Shown here: piece by piece, positions 13,131 to 20,930 of the stretch | How the letters are laid out: every line of letters begins with the position of its first letter | Position numbering within the stretch: the first letter of the stretch is position 1 | Virus record (IMG/VR): IMGVR_UViG_3300021960_000542 | Coordinates: 1-23,055 of that record | Length of the DNA stretch: 23,055 nucleotides | Direction: 5' to 3' (one strand) | DNA from: a virus | Position numbers and translations under genes: made by a program | Notes under the pieces: model-generated | Database searches by the model: none | What the model was told of the DNA's origin: nothing | The model's input: the letters and a program-made list of their open reading frames with translations, nothing else

Positions 13131-13537
13131 GACGGCAATTTACGCACTTTGAAAATTAGCCCGTGCCGCTTTGCCGCGCGTTCACAATGGCCTGGATCCA
13201 GCGCCTCCAATTGCGCCCGCACCCACTGCCCAACTTTGGACAATACGCCCTGGTAATGTGCTTGGCCAATCACTGCCGATGCTGGGTAATATTCACCAAA
13301 CTGTATTTCGGCGCCCGGTGCGATGAGCCACGCAGTCAGCCACGTCGCCGCTGTTGCGTTAAGGACACTGGACATCTTGACTCCGAGGCCGTAAACGTCC
13401 ATCATCATCTTCGCCACGTCGAACATCAGCAGGTACGTTGCCCACCTGAACAACCGCACGATGAACCCGTAGACGATGCCCAGCGGGTAACTGATGAGAG
13501 CCAGCGCGATGAGCGCCGTGAACCTTGCCACCTTCAT
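13127..13537 (-). CDS. Putative membrane protein within the tail gene block
   Basis: A 136-aa protein starting MKVARFTALIALALISYPLG. Hydrophobic segments at about residues 6-27 and 33-48, with a weaker one near 55-72 (TAATWLTAWLIAP), suggest two or three membrane spans; the C-terminal half is soluble and basic. The ATG at 13537 is preferred because it overlaps the upstream stop as ATGA; a longer frame from 13561 would overlap more. Membrane proteins are not part of the tail, so this is probably a cargo gene (for example host-surface modification or superinfection exclusion). That role is inference only. Confidence 0.65.
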   Translation of the reverse strand: MKVARFTALIALALISYPLGIVYGFIVRLFRWATYLLMFDVAKMMMDVYGLGVKMSSVLNATAATWLTAWLIAPGAEIQFGEYYPASAVIGQAHYQGVLSKVGQWVRAQLEALDPGHCERAAKRHGLIFKVRKLPS

Positions 13538-13932
13538 ATCTCTTCGTTTTCTGGGAACCACCCGTTTGCCACCATGTACTCGTGGTCACGCAGCGTTGTC
13601 GTGCTTGGCACAATCGCCCCGAAAGGAAATTGCTCTTGCGTGTGGATGTATCCTTGCAACGTCACCCGCTCCGTATCTGTCAGGTCGGGGAACATCGACA
13701 CCAACTTTTCAAGGTTTGCCTGTGGATGCACCGGGATGATGTACGCAGGGTCAACTTGCAAGGCGTGTTGGACGCCGTCGGGATGCTTCACCACGCCGAA
13801 CACCGTGCCGTCTTTTTGATATTCGGCCTGCACTGCAAGGGGCACTGTGATGTTGTACAGTTCCCGCGTGATTTGCTTGGCGCGCGTCTCGCTCGTCAAC
13901 ACGCCGACGGGAAGGACGATGATGTAGGTCAT
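13534..13932 (-). CDS. Hypothetical protein following the tail terminator fusion
   Basis: A 132-aa soluble protein starting MTYIIVLPVGVLTSETRAKQ. It seems alpha/beta, with VFGVVKHPDGVQHALQVDPA in the middle and an acidic end. No family was recognised. ATGA overlaps link it to the fusion gene above and the membrane protein below. Being tied to the adhesin-like gene, it could be a chaperone or partner of that protein, as small genes after phage fibres often are; this is a guess from position. Confidence 0.65.
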   Translation of the reverse strand: MTYIIVLPVGVLTSETRAKQITRELYNITVPLAVQAEYQKDGTVFGVVKHPDGVQHALQVDPAYIIPVHPQANLEKLVSMFPDLTDTERVTLQGYIHTQEQFPFGAIVPSTTTLRDHEYMVANGWFPENEEI

Positions 13933-16070
13933 GGCGTGTAGATGTTGTAGTAGTCGTTGATGTTGGTTTCGATGCCTGTGCGGTTGCCTGCGGTGTCTTG
14001 GTTAGATGGGTAAACAATTAGCTCTTGACAGTTACCTATAATCCCAAGCGTACCATCATTTTTAGTACCAATAAACAAATCTGACAATCCGTTTGACCCC
14101 ACGCTTGCCGACAGAATTGACGTGTTATCAACGAATAATTCTGAACCGCTGCCGTCAAACACACCAGTTAAAACAACTTGACTCAAAGGAGCCCCTGTTG
14201 TTGATGTGGCTGTTGTGCCAGCGAAAAATCTCCAGTTTCTTGTTGTTGCAGTTCCTATGAACACCCTGTTGGTGTTTGTGGGGTCACTGTCAAACATATA
14301 GTTAACAGCACCATATGACTGGATTGCAACAACGTGCGAAATTGTTATGGGTTGGTTAACCAATGACATTGAGTTTTTCACGTGCGTAGAGCCATCAAAG
14401 TAAATTGCTGGTTTCTCGTTCCCCGCGATTCCATCCTCAATCACTCCATTCGTGCTGTCGTAAATCTTCGGCTGGTCTCCCGTCACCGTCTGCGTCGCGT
14501 CGTTGCTGTTCGCTTGGTCGTACCAAATTTTGACAAACCCGTCCGTGCCTGAGCAGAAGGTGGCAAGCGCTGTCGTGTCAAGGTCGCCGTTTGCATCAAA
14601 GCCGATGTCCTGCTCGGCGTTGTCGGATGCGCGACGGACGCGGATGGCTGACCCGGTGTAATCGCTGTCAAGCAACCGCAGCGAATAGGCGGCTGCCGCG
14701 CCTGAGTATGTGTCGAGAAGACCAGTGAACGCTGTCACATCTTCCCAAGTTGTTTTGATGCTGACGGGCGTGTCTCCGCCGGGGCTTGTCTTCAATTGGT
14801 CTTCAAAGGCGTCCACAAGATCGGCGTATGTGGCGTTGTCTGCGAGCGTTTCCAGCAACGTCCACGAGCCGCTGTCGATGTCGGCTTGCGCTGTGGTGCT
14901 GTACCAAATCTTGCGTACAATCTTGTTGCCTGCGGATGGCGTGTCGCTTTGCGCTGTCCTGAACTGCTGGGTGTCGGTGGTGATGGAGTAGTAGTAGATT
15001 TCCACCGTCTCGGTTGCCCCCTCCAGAATCGTCTTCGACGTTTGAGGTGGCGTCCTCCAGTCGCTGGATGTGCTGTCGTAGCGCAGCAACGCGCCTTGAT
15101 ATGGGTTGCTGATGACGACGTCGTCGAGGCGGTCTAAGTTGTTGCGGTAGCCCGGTGACCACATCCGGACGAAGATGCGCCCGGTGTTCTGCTGTTGCCG
15201 CGTGACAATCGCGCAAACCAGCGGACTGGAATTCGTGCCTTCAATCCATGTAAACAGGCCGAACGGATAGAAGGTTGCGTTCACGCCTTCGAGCGGGTAG
15301 AGCAACGTGCCTACTGGGAAGTTGCTGGTATCCAGTCCTCGAATCTCGCCGTAGACGGTGGCATGGCCGTTGCTCCTGCCGGGGATGGTCTCGCCTGCAA
15401 TGCCCACGAACCGCAGCGGGCCGTATGCCGTTTGGTATGGCTCGACGCTAATGCGGTCGCCCTGCGCGCCAACTGCGGACAGCGGGCGGCCCGGTACGAT
15501 GTCATCATTTGAATTGTTGAACACTGGGATTGAGATGCTGCCAGCGCCGTCGTTTATCCACTCGCCGCTCGCCTCGTCGTATGCCAAGGTTTGCCTGTCG
15601 ATGGGGTCGTTGATGGTGACGTTCGCAAGGCGCTCTAAATTCAACGCTTCAAGCGGTTCGCCCGTAATCACCACCGACAAATCGCGCGGCAAACGGAATT
15701 GATATTGTTGCACGATGGCGTACAACTCAATTTCCGGGTAATGTTCATACGACTGATTTTGGAACTGCACCGATTGGATCGGCACCGTGGCCACTGTTCC
15801 CGAATACCTGTCGAACATCGCGCGCAACGTGGATGCAATGTCTTCCGCTTCGCTGAACTTGCGTGAATATATCACCACCTCCGTGGGCTGCACGTCCAGT
15901 GTGGATGGTCCGTGCTTGGTGTCGCTCGGTTGCGGTGGCGATGGTTCGTAGGTCACACATGGGTACTCCGCCCCCTGGGGCGCTGTCATTGGGTAGCAAC
16001 GTGTCCCAATGGTATCACCGACGCCGTTATCAGTGTCGATAATCAACGCATATATCGCCTTGCCAATCAT
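13929..16070 (-). CDS. Tail terminator fused to a long adhesin-like region
   Basis: One unbroken frame of 713 codons. Residues 1-130 look like the DUF3168 tail terminator (short helix, CYPMTAPQGAEYPCVTY, EVVIYSRKFSEAEDIASTLR), normally a 110-150 aa protein that caps the tail tube at the head-tail joint. The remaining 580 or so residues are unlike any tail terminator. They hold two copies of a fibre-type repeat (LERLANVTINDPIDRQTLAY at about 145 and LDRLDDVVISNPYQGALLRY at about 312), a beta-rich domain (180-302), and a C-terminal region from about 455 that resembles arabinofuranosidase-B/LamG-like carbohydrate-recognition folds (AYSLRLLDSDYTGSAIRVRR, GFVKIWYDQANSNDAT). Position matches a tail terminator. 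The fusion would place sugar-binding domains at the neck. DNA near 14030-14430 is visibly AT-richer than the rest. Confidence 0.78.
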   Translation of the reverse strand: MIGKAIYALIIDTDNGVGDTIGTRCYPMTAPQGAEYPCVTYEPSPPQPSDTKHGPSTLDVQPTEVVIYSRKFSEAEDIASTLRAMFDRYSGTVATVPIQSVQFQNQSYEHYPEIELYAIVQQYQFRLPRDLSVVITGEPLEALNLERLANVTINDPIDRQTLAYDEASGEWINDGAGSISIPVFNNSNDDIVPGRPLSAVGAQGDRISVEPYQTAYGPLRFVGIAGETIPGRSNGHATVYGEIRGLDTSNFPVGTLLYPLEGVNATFYPFGLFTWIEGTNSSPLVCAIVTRQQQNTGRIFVRMWSPGYRNNLDRLDDVVISNPYQGALLRYDSTSSDWRTPPQTSKTILEGATETVEIYYYSITTDTQQFRTAQSDTPSAGNKIVRKIWYSTTAQADIDSGSWTLLETLADNATYADLVDAFEDQLKTSPGGDTPVSIKTTWEDVTAFTGLLDTYSGAAAAYSLRLLDSDYTGSAIRVRRASDNAEQDIGFDANGDLDTTALATFCSGTDGFVKIWYDQANSNDATQTVTGDQPKIYDSTNGVIEDGIAGNEKPAIYFDGSTHVKNSMSLVNQPITISHVVAIQSYGAVNYMFDSDPTNTNRVFIGTATTRNWRFFAGTTATSTTGAPLSQVVLTGVFDGSGSELFVDNTSILSASVGSNGLSDLFIGTKNDGTLGIIGNCQELIVYPSNQDTAGNRTGIETNINDYYNIYTP

Positions 16071-16672
16071 TTCCTTGATGCCTTCAATGCGTACAACTCA
16101 ATAATGTCTTGGTATCCTTTGGTCAATCGTTTTTCAGCCGATGGGATGCCCGCTTTGATGCCACGCGCTATGGCCCCTTTGTTGCGCATGCCCATTTTTG
16201 GACGCGATGGGCGTTTGTTTTTGGGGTTGGCGCTGGCGCCCCTGGCCTGCTGGTTGAAATACATGTCGCCACCTTCGACGATGTTGGCAAACCAACCATC
16301 TTTCCGCCATGGCACCTTCCGGCCTACGCGCGGACCAGCAAAATAGGTGTTGTACCTGTCGTCCAGTTTGAAATGCCAAACGGATCGGCGCATGGTGCCT
16401 GGTTCGATGTCGTAGCCAGGACCGCCCGCCTTTTTGCGTCGCACCCGCGCCGTCACTGGGCTAGGCTTAATCTGCGAACGGATATGACGGACAAACATTC
16501 GGGCCACCTCCTCATGCAGGTCCTCCAGTTCCTTCGACTTTTTGAAGTTGGCGCCGAACTCCTTGAATTTCTTTTCCACCTTGTCCAGGTCGGGCATGGT
16601 GATGCCACGGCCTGCCAGGTACTCCACCTTTGCGGTGCGCGAATAGTGGATATATCCTTGCTTGCTAGCCAT
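16067..16672 (-). CDS. HK97 gp10-like tail completion protein
   Basis: A 201-aa basic protein in the usual place between head closure and tail terminator. A long N-terminal helix (DLDKVEKKFKEFGANFKKSK) is followed by VRHIRSQIKPSPVTARVRRK and a C-terminal part with FAGPRVGRKVPWRKDGWFAN, the typical pattern of gp10/minor tail proteins that join the tail tube to the connector. It overlaps the head closure gene by 8 nt and is linked to the fusion gene by ATGA. Confidence 0.8.
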   Translation of the reverse strand: MASKQGYIHYSRTAKVEYLAGRGITMPDLDKVEKKFKEFGANFKKSKELEDLHEEVARMFVRHIRSQIKPSPVTARVRRKKAGGPGYDIEPGTMRRSVWHFKLDDRYNTYFAGPRVGRKVPWRKDGWFANIVEGGDMYFNQQARGASANPKNKRPSRPKMGMRNKGAIARGIKAGIPSAEKRLTKGYQDIIELYALKASRK

Positions 16673-17003
16673 TCGTATCTCGCAATTTAGTTGTGATCAT
16701 TACGTCGTCACCCCTGCCCATCATGTGAATGCCCAAAATGTCGTAGCTACGACCGCGCCACACAATGCGGTCCTTTTCGGTGATGTCCTGGGTGAACTGG
16801 CTGTGACGCACCCGCCAAACAATTTCCGACATCGGCAGAAGTTGCGCGCCCACCTCCGTCTCTTTGATTTTCGTTTGCTTCATATCCAGCGCCGCCCACA
16901 ACTTCCCCGCCGATGCCCAGGTGCGTTCGCGTTCGCCGTAGGCGTTCACCGTCTCCGTCACCCGTTCAATCGTAATGCGCCGATCCAATCTCCCCGCTCT
17001 CAT
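16665..17003 (-). CDS. Head closure / head-tail adaptor protein
   Basis: A 112-aa protein of the SPP1 gp16-like head-tail joining family. Typical features: RAGRLDRRITIERVTETVNA at the start, then YGERERTWASAGKLWAALD, RVRHSQFTQDITEKDRIVWR and the closing GRSYDILGIHMMGRGDDVMI. These proteins form a ring below the connector that keeps DNA in the head. It starts as ATGA on the connector stop. Confidence 0.87.
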   Translation of the reverse strand: MRAGRLDRRITIERVTETVNAYGERERTWASAGKLWAALDMKQTKIKETEVGAQLLPMSEIVWRVRHSQFTQDITEKDRIVWRGRSYDILGIHMMGRGDDVMITTKLRDTNG

Positions 17004-17554
17004 ATCGTCCGAAATTGACTCACTTGGTACAACAGTCCCATGGGCGTTTCCTTCAAGTTGCCAGCGCCCACCGCTTCCCTGTTCTCGTAAATGTGTGCCG
17101 CGTAGTTCTTCGCCGCCCCCTTCAATGCCGCAGGAAATTCAGCCGATGTACACCCCGCCGTCATCGTCACCCGCACCGGGTTGTACTGGTCCGTCGCGTA
17201 TGCCGGTGGCGACACGAACGAGATGCGCGGACGTTGCGACGCCAAATCCGCGCGCCAATTGTCCGTTGACAGTGTGGTGTATGTCGACTCACCCACGGCA
17301 ATGTATGCCACCTCTGTGATGGTTTTGGCGTAGCGCAAACGCAGTTGGACGGCATCCCAGTTGTCCAGGTATACGGTGACGTTTTGAACGCCAATCGGCA
17401 ATCGGCAATACCATTCCACCCACGCCAACGCCTGATTGCGTATATCACCAATCACCGACGCGTCATCCTCGCTATCCACGCGTAGCCATTCCTGCAACTC
17501 GTCAACGGTCAAAAAGTCGTCCAATGTCGCACCGCCTGCAAATTGTATCGTCAT
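17000..17554 (-). CDS. Head-tail connector protein (gp6/gp15-like)
   Basis: A 184-aa helical-beta connector of the phage gp6-like kind. It has DDFLTVDELQEWLRVDSEDD (the common start with L-x-V-D-D/S), a helix VIGDIRNQALAWVEWYCRLP, beta strands with TVYLDNWDAVQLRLRYAKTI, and the family's end FPAALKGAAKNYAAHIYENR followed by P and L residues. It binds the portal and carries the head closure ring. It starts 78 nt after the capsid stop, beyond a strong terminator, so it depends on read-through. Its leader has the TAAATT-N6-ATG motif. Confidence 0.82.
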   Translation of the reverse strand: MTIQFAGGATLDDFLTVDELQEWLRVDSEDDASVIGDIRNQALAWVEWYCRLPIGVQNVTVYLDNWDAVQLRLRYAKTITEVAYIAVGESTYTTLSTDNWRADLASQRPRISFVSPPAYATDQYNPVRVTMTAGCTSAEFPAALKGAAKNYAAHIYENREAVGAGNLKETPMGLLYQVSQFRTI

Positions 17555-17570
17555 GCCCCGAATTTACGGC

Positions 17571-17599
17571 AAAGAAAAACGGGGCGAAATGCCCCGTTT
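17571..17599 (-). terminator. Rho-independent terminator after the capsid gene
   Basis: On the minus strand AAACGGGGC-ATTTC-GCCCCGTTT forms a 9-bp stem with a 5-nt loop, followed by TTTTTCTTT overlapping the last stem bases. It begins 33 nt after the capsid stop and would raise capsid over connector and tail mRNA. Confidence 0.88.
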
Positions 17600-17631
17600 C
17601 CCAACCAAAACAATGAGATCACAACCAATGA

Positions 17632-19632
17632 TCACGTCAACGCGTTTGCCTTGCAGATTGCACCCGCCTGGCGAATCGCGAAGTCATAGTACCGATGCAT
17701 CACTACGCGCACCATCGCTTTGGTGCTAAGTGTTGATCGGTCAAATTCAATGTCAATGCCTCCAAAGTAAGCAAGGATGGTTCCTTGTTGGAAGTTGCCA
17801 AACAGCGCTTGGCCCCCAACGGTGGTTCCGTTTGCCAATGTGCCATCGGCCAAATTCGCTGTGGCAATGGCGCGCCGTCCGTTGATGGTGTTTCCATCAT
17901 ACAACGCGCTGACCGCAGTGACCAACGTTTCCGATTGGGCAAGGTTCCACGCGTTTGGTGACAAGATGAACACACCATTTTCATGGTCCGCCTTCTGTCC
18001 CATCACGCGCGAAATCATGGCATTTACCAACGCCGCATCCAACGCCGTGTCGCCGCTGGTCTGCTCGTTGATGGTTGCCGCTGCAAAGGTGGCCAATGCC
18101 GCCTCGTCCATGCGGTTCATCATGCCACGGTACAATTCCTGGGTGATGAAGTTGGCCACGCCGTCACCGCCTTGCAACAACAACAATTTGGTGTGGTCGG
18201 TGTAAAAACCGGCCTGCTTTGGCGACATGGTAAGTTCATCCAACTCCATGCCGGATGTCTGGAATGCTACGCCCTCGTCGACGCCATCATATTCATCCTT
18301 GACCGCTGTGGTGTCGGTGCCTGTTGATGGAACCGGTGCAACCGATGTGCGTGGGAACTTTAGGTTGGCTGTTGCGCCTTCAATGATGGTTGCGCCTGCC
18401 TGCTCCAAAACAGATGGGGCGTACAATCCCTCAATGAAGCCAGGAACGTTTGTTGGAACAAATCCAGATCCGTCACCGCTGCCCGCTTGGAAGTTGTCCG
18501 CACTACCTGCGCGGAAGTTCTTGGCGTGACGCAATACCTTTTCAGGAATTGACACATCACCAGCCAACGAAACGCCGTATTTGCCGGCTTCCTGCCGCGC
18601 CTCCTGTTGGAATTCCGCTTCCGCGCCTTCCAAAGGACGGCCAGCCACTGCCCGCTCGAATGCGCGGCCCATGCTGAATTTGTCCGACACCTTAGAAATT
18701 TCACGCGCCTCGGCCCGCGATGGCTCTGCACCCCATCCATTGGCGCGCGCACTCATCGTGTCCAAATCCTTTTGGCGCTTGATTTTGTCGTCCAACCGGG
18801 ATACCTCTGAACGCAGGAACTCGTAACGTTGCTCCTCCGCTTCATTCAGGGCGCGGCCCTCATTGTCGGCCCGCTGAACGAGACCTTCAAACTCTGCGAA
18901 CGCCTTCGCGCGCTCGTCCTGCATTTGCCGTAGTGACATGTTTTCGGGGTTTAGATTTTCGGCCAATTTACGGCCTTCTGAATTATCTGTTTTTGCTTCA
19001 CTCAAATCAGGAACGTTGGGCGTTTGCTCCCGCTGTTCCTGCGTTTCCTGTTTAACTTCCTTCCGTTCCTCCGCCGGTGCCTCCACGTTCGCAAACTTGC
19101 TGCGCGCCACGATGCTGGTTCCTTCATACGCTGGGTATGTCACCACCGCCGCATCGTATATTTTATCGAATTCTAGGATCGTCCGTTCCTGTTTGGCGTC
19201 GTCCCACTGTTCACGCTTGGTGGTAAATGCGAATGACATTTGCGACAAATCGCCACGCTTCACCATCGCATACAAATCCCTGCCCGCTGTCGTGGGGACG
19301 ATGGACGCGCGGACCTTCAACCCCGTGTCGTCGGGCGTCAACTGCAACGTTCCATTTGTCGTGCGCGCAAATGGCGTATCGTCATGATTGACCAACAAAC
19401 GAACGTCAGCCATGTCCGCACCTTCAAACGATCCGGGCGCAATGACTTCGTTGTATTCCCCCATCCAATCGCGAATGGTCGTTGATTGGTTGTACACTGC
19501 CGCGTATCCCTCCACAATCATTTCCCCGCCGTCGCTCTCGTATGCTTCGCGAATTTCAACGGATCGCAATTCGGCATCGTCGCCGTGCCTGCTGCGGATT
19601 TGCTCCGCCAACTTATTCGTTTTCTTCTCCAT
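17632..19632 (-). CDS. Prohead protease fused to HK97-type major capsid protein
   Basis: One 666-codon frame. Residues 1-175 are the HK97-type (U35) protease: MIVEGYAAVYNQ (38-49), H83 in LLVNHDDTP, S133 in LSQMSFAFT, and VVTYPAYEGT (163-172). Residues 180-300 are charged and coiled (scaffold/delta-like). From about 330 follows the capsid protein with the usual segments (AGDVSIPEKVLRH, VPTNVPGFIEGLY, NGVFILSPNAWNLAQ, a final MVRVVMHRYYDFAI). Most HK97-like phages use two genes; fused forms are known. An in-frame ATG at 18939 (residue 232, MSLRQMQDERAKAFAEFEGL) looks like an ordinary capsid gene start and could give a separate 435-aa capsid protein. The gene overlaps the portal by 20 nt. Confidence 0.9.
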   Translation of the reverse strand: MEKKTNKLAEQIRSRHGDDAELRSVEIREAYESDGGEMIVEGYAAVYNQSTTIRDWMGEYNEVIAPGSFEGADMADVRLLVNHDDTPFARTTNGTLQLTPDDTGLKVRASIVPTTAGRDLYAMVKRGDLSQMSFAFTTKREQWDDAKQERTILEFDKIYDAAVVTYPAYEGTSIVARSKFANVEAPAEERKEVKQETQEQREQTPNVPDLSEAKTDNSEGRKLAENLNPENMSLRQMQDERAKAFAEFEGLVQRADNEGRALNEAEEQRYEFLRSEVSRLDDKIKRQKDLDTMSARANGWGAEPSRAEAREISKVSDKFSMGRAFERAVAGRPLEGAEAEFQQEARQEAGKYGVSLAGDVSIPEKVLRHAKNFRAGSADNFQAGSGDGSGFVPTNVPGFIEGLYAPSVLEQAGATIIEGATANLKFPRTSVAPVPSTGTDTTAVKDEYDGVDEGVAFQTSGMELDELTMSPKQAGFYTDHTKLLLLQGGDGVANFITQELYRGMMNRMDEAALATFAAATINEQTSGDTALDAALVNAMISRVMGQKADHENGVFILSPNAWNLAQSETLVTAVSALYDGNTINGRRAIATANLADGTLANGTTVGGQALFGNFQQGTILAYFGGIDIEFDRSTLSTKAMVRVVMHRYYDFAIRQAGAICKANALT

Positions 19633-20917
19633 TTTCTGACTCGTTTGATTCGTCGTCCACTTCGTCGGCTGGCTCCTCCTGTTGCAGTTCCGCTGGGGCG
19701 GGTGCTGGCTGCGGTTCAGGTGCCGATATTTTCTTTGAAAAATCCTCCAAATAGTCCAACGCGATCAGGTTCGATTGCAACAAATGTACATCACCCCCCG
19801 AAACGGGATTCAAACCCAGTTTGGCGCGCCCCTCGTTGGGCGTCAACACTGTGGACTTGATCATCTTGTCGATGTAGTCCGCCTGCGACTTCATGTCCGC
19901 TTTGTACAACGATGACAAATCGTAGTTGAAGAAATACCTGTCCTGCTCCGATGGCAACAGCAGCGTTCCCCACATCGCCTGTTCGCCCAACTCACACCAA
20001 GGCATGATGGTGTGTTGGCCAAACATCAACTGTTGTTGTTCAAAGTTGCTGTACTTGACTTGACTGTCGATATGCACCAACGCCGGGGGAACGCCGAAAA
20101 TGCGGCAAACCTCCGTGTTTTGGAATTTCCGCGATTCCAGGAATTGTGCTTCCTCCGCTGTGATGCCCACGCGCGAAAACCGCGTACCAAACGGCATGAA
20201 CAACGTGGTGGCGCCGTTTTGTTTTTGCTGCCGCACATCCTTCATGATGTTTTCCGCCGTCTCGTCATCAATGGGCGTATCTGGGGAAACGATACCAGAC
20301 ACCTGCCCGCCATCGCCGGTGTACTTCGCCCCCATGCGCATCAGAGACACCGACAACCCCATATTTTCCGCATGGGTCACGATTGGCGATTCACGCCACA
20401 ACGATGGAATTTCTAATATCTCATCCTGCGCAATCTTTCCCAACTTAGGATGCAGGTAATACCGATCCGTTCCCTCCACCCGTAACGTGCAATCGTCATT
20501 GTGCAGGACGTGCATGGCCACCACTTCGCCCGCTGTTCCCGTCTCCAGGTACACCAACCCCACGCCACGCCACACCGCGTTCGCGTATGCTGTTTGCCAA
20601 AACTCAAACGCCGTTTCGTAACTGTTGGGGCGTTTTTGGATCAGCCGTTGCAATGGGTGTTCCGCCATCACCCTGTTGCGCCCGCGCTGGGTGTACAACG
20701 CCAGGTGCAACGACGCCATCGTGCGCGAAATCAAATTCACGCATGCGTATGCCGCCGAAATGCCCTTTGCGCTGTGGTCAGTCACACGAACGTTGGACAA
20801 CGTGCGCGCATCCACCATAAATGATTGCGCCGTCGGTGACGTGTTGTATTTGCCAGGGTGCGCGCGTTCCTCCACTCCCAATGCGCGTTGAATGGCCCTT
20901 TGAATTCTGTTTGCCAT
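19613..20917 (-). CDS. Portal protein (HK97 type)
   Basis: A 434-aa portal. Visible family segments: an N-terminal basic helix, ISAAYACVNLISRTMASLHL (about 53-72), HPLQRLIQKRPNSYETAFEF (about 86-105), GVGLVYLETG, and the C-terminal core (FGVPPALVHI, KYSNFEQQQLMFGQHTIMPW, YKADMKSQADYIDKMI, TPNEGRAKLGLNPVSGGD). It ends in an acidic Pro/Glu/Asp tail. Twelve copies form the channel for DNA entry. It starts 13 nt after the terminase stop with the TAAATT-N6-ATG motif in the gap. Confidence 0.93.
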   Translation of the reverse strand: MANRIQRAIQRALGVEERAHPGKYNTSPTAQSFMVDARTLSNVRVTDHSAKGISAAYACVNLISRTMASLHLALYTQRGRNRVMAEHPLQRLIQKRPNSYETAFEFWQTAYANAVWRGVGLVYLETGTAGEVVAMHVLHNDDCTLRVEGTDRYYLHPKLGKIAQDEILEIPSLWRESPIVTHAENMGLSVSLMRMGAKYTGDGGQVSGIVSPDTPIDDETAENIMKDVRQQKQNGATTLFMPFGTRFSRVGITAEEAQFLESRKFQNTEVCRIFGVPPALVHIDSQVKYSNFEQQQLMFGQHTIMPWCELGEQAMWGTLLLPSEQDRYFFNYDLSSLYKADMKSQADYIDKMIKSTVLTPNEGRAKLGLNPVSGGDVHLLQSNLIALDYLEDFSKKISAPEPQPAPAPAELQQEEPADEVDDESNESENGEENE

Positions 20918-20930
20918 GGCCCAAATTTAC

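Noticed and set aside
20922-20929. TAAATTTG before the portal gene as a Bacteroidota -7 promoter element
   Set aside because: There is no TTG at the proper distance, and a start there would fall at or after the ATG. It fits better with the shared TAAATT-N6-ATG motif.
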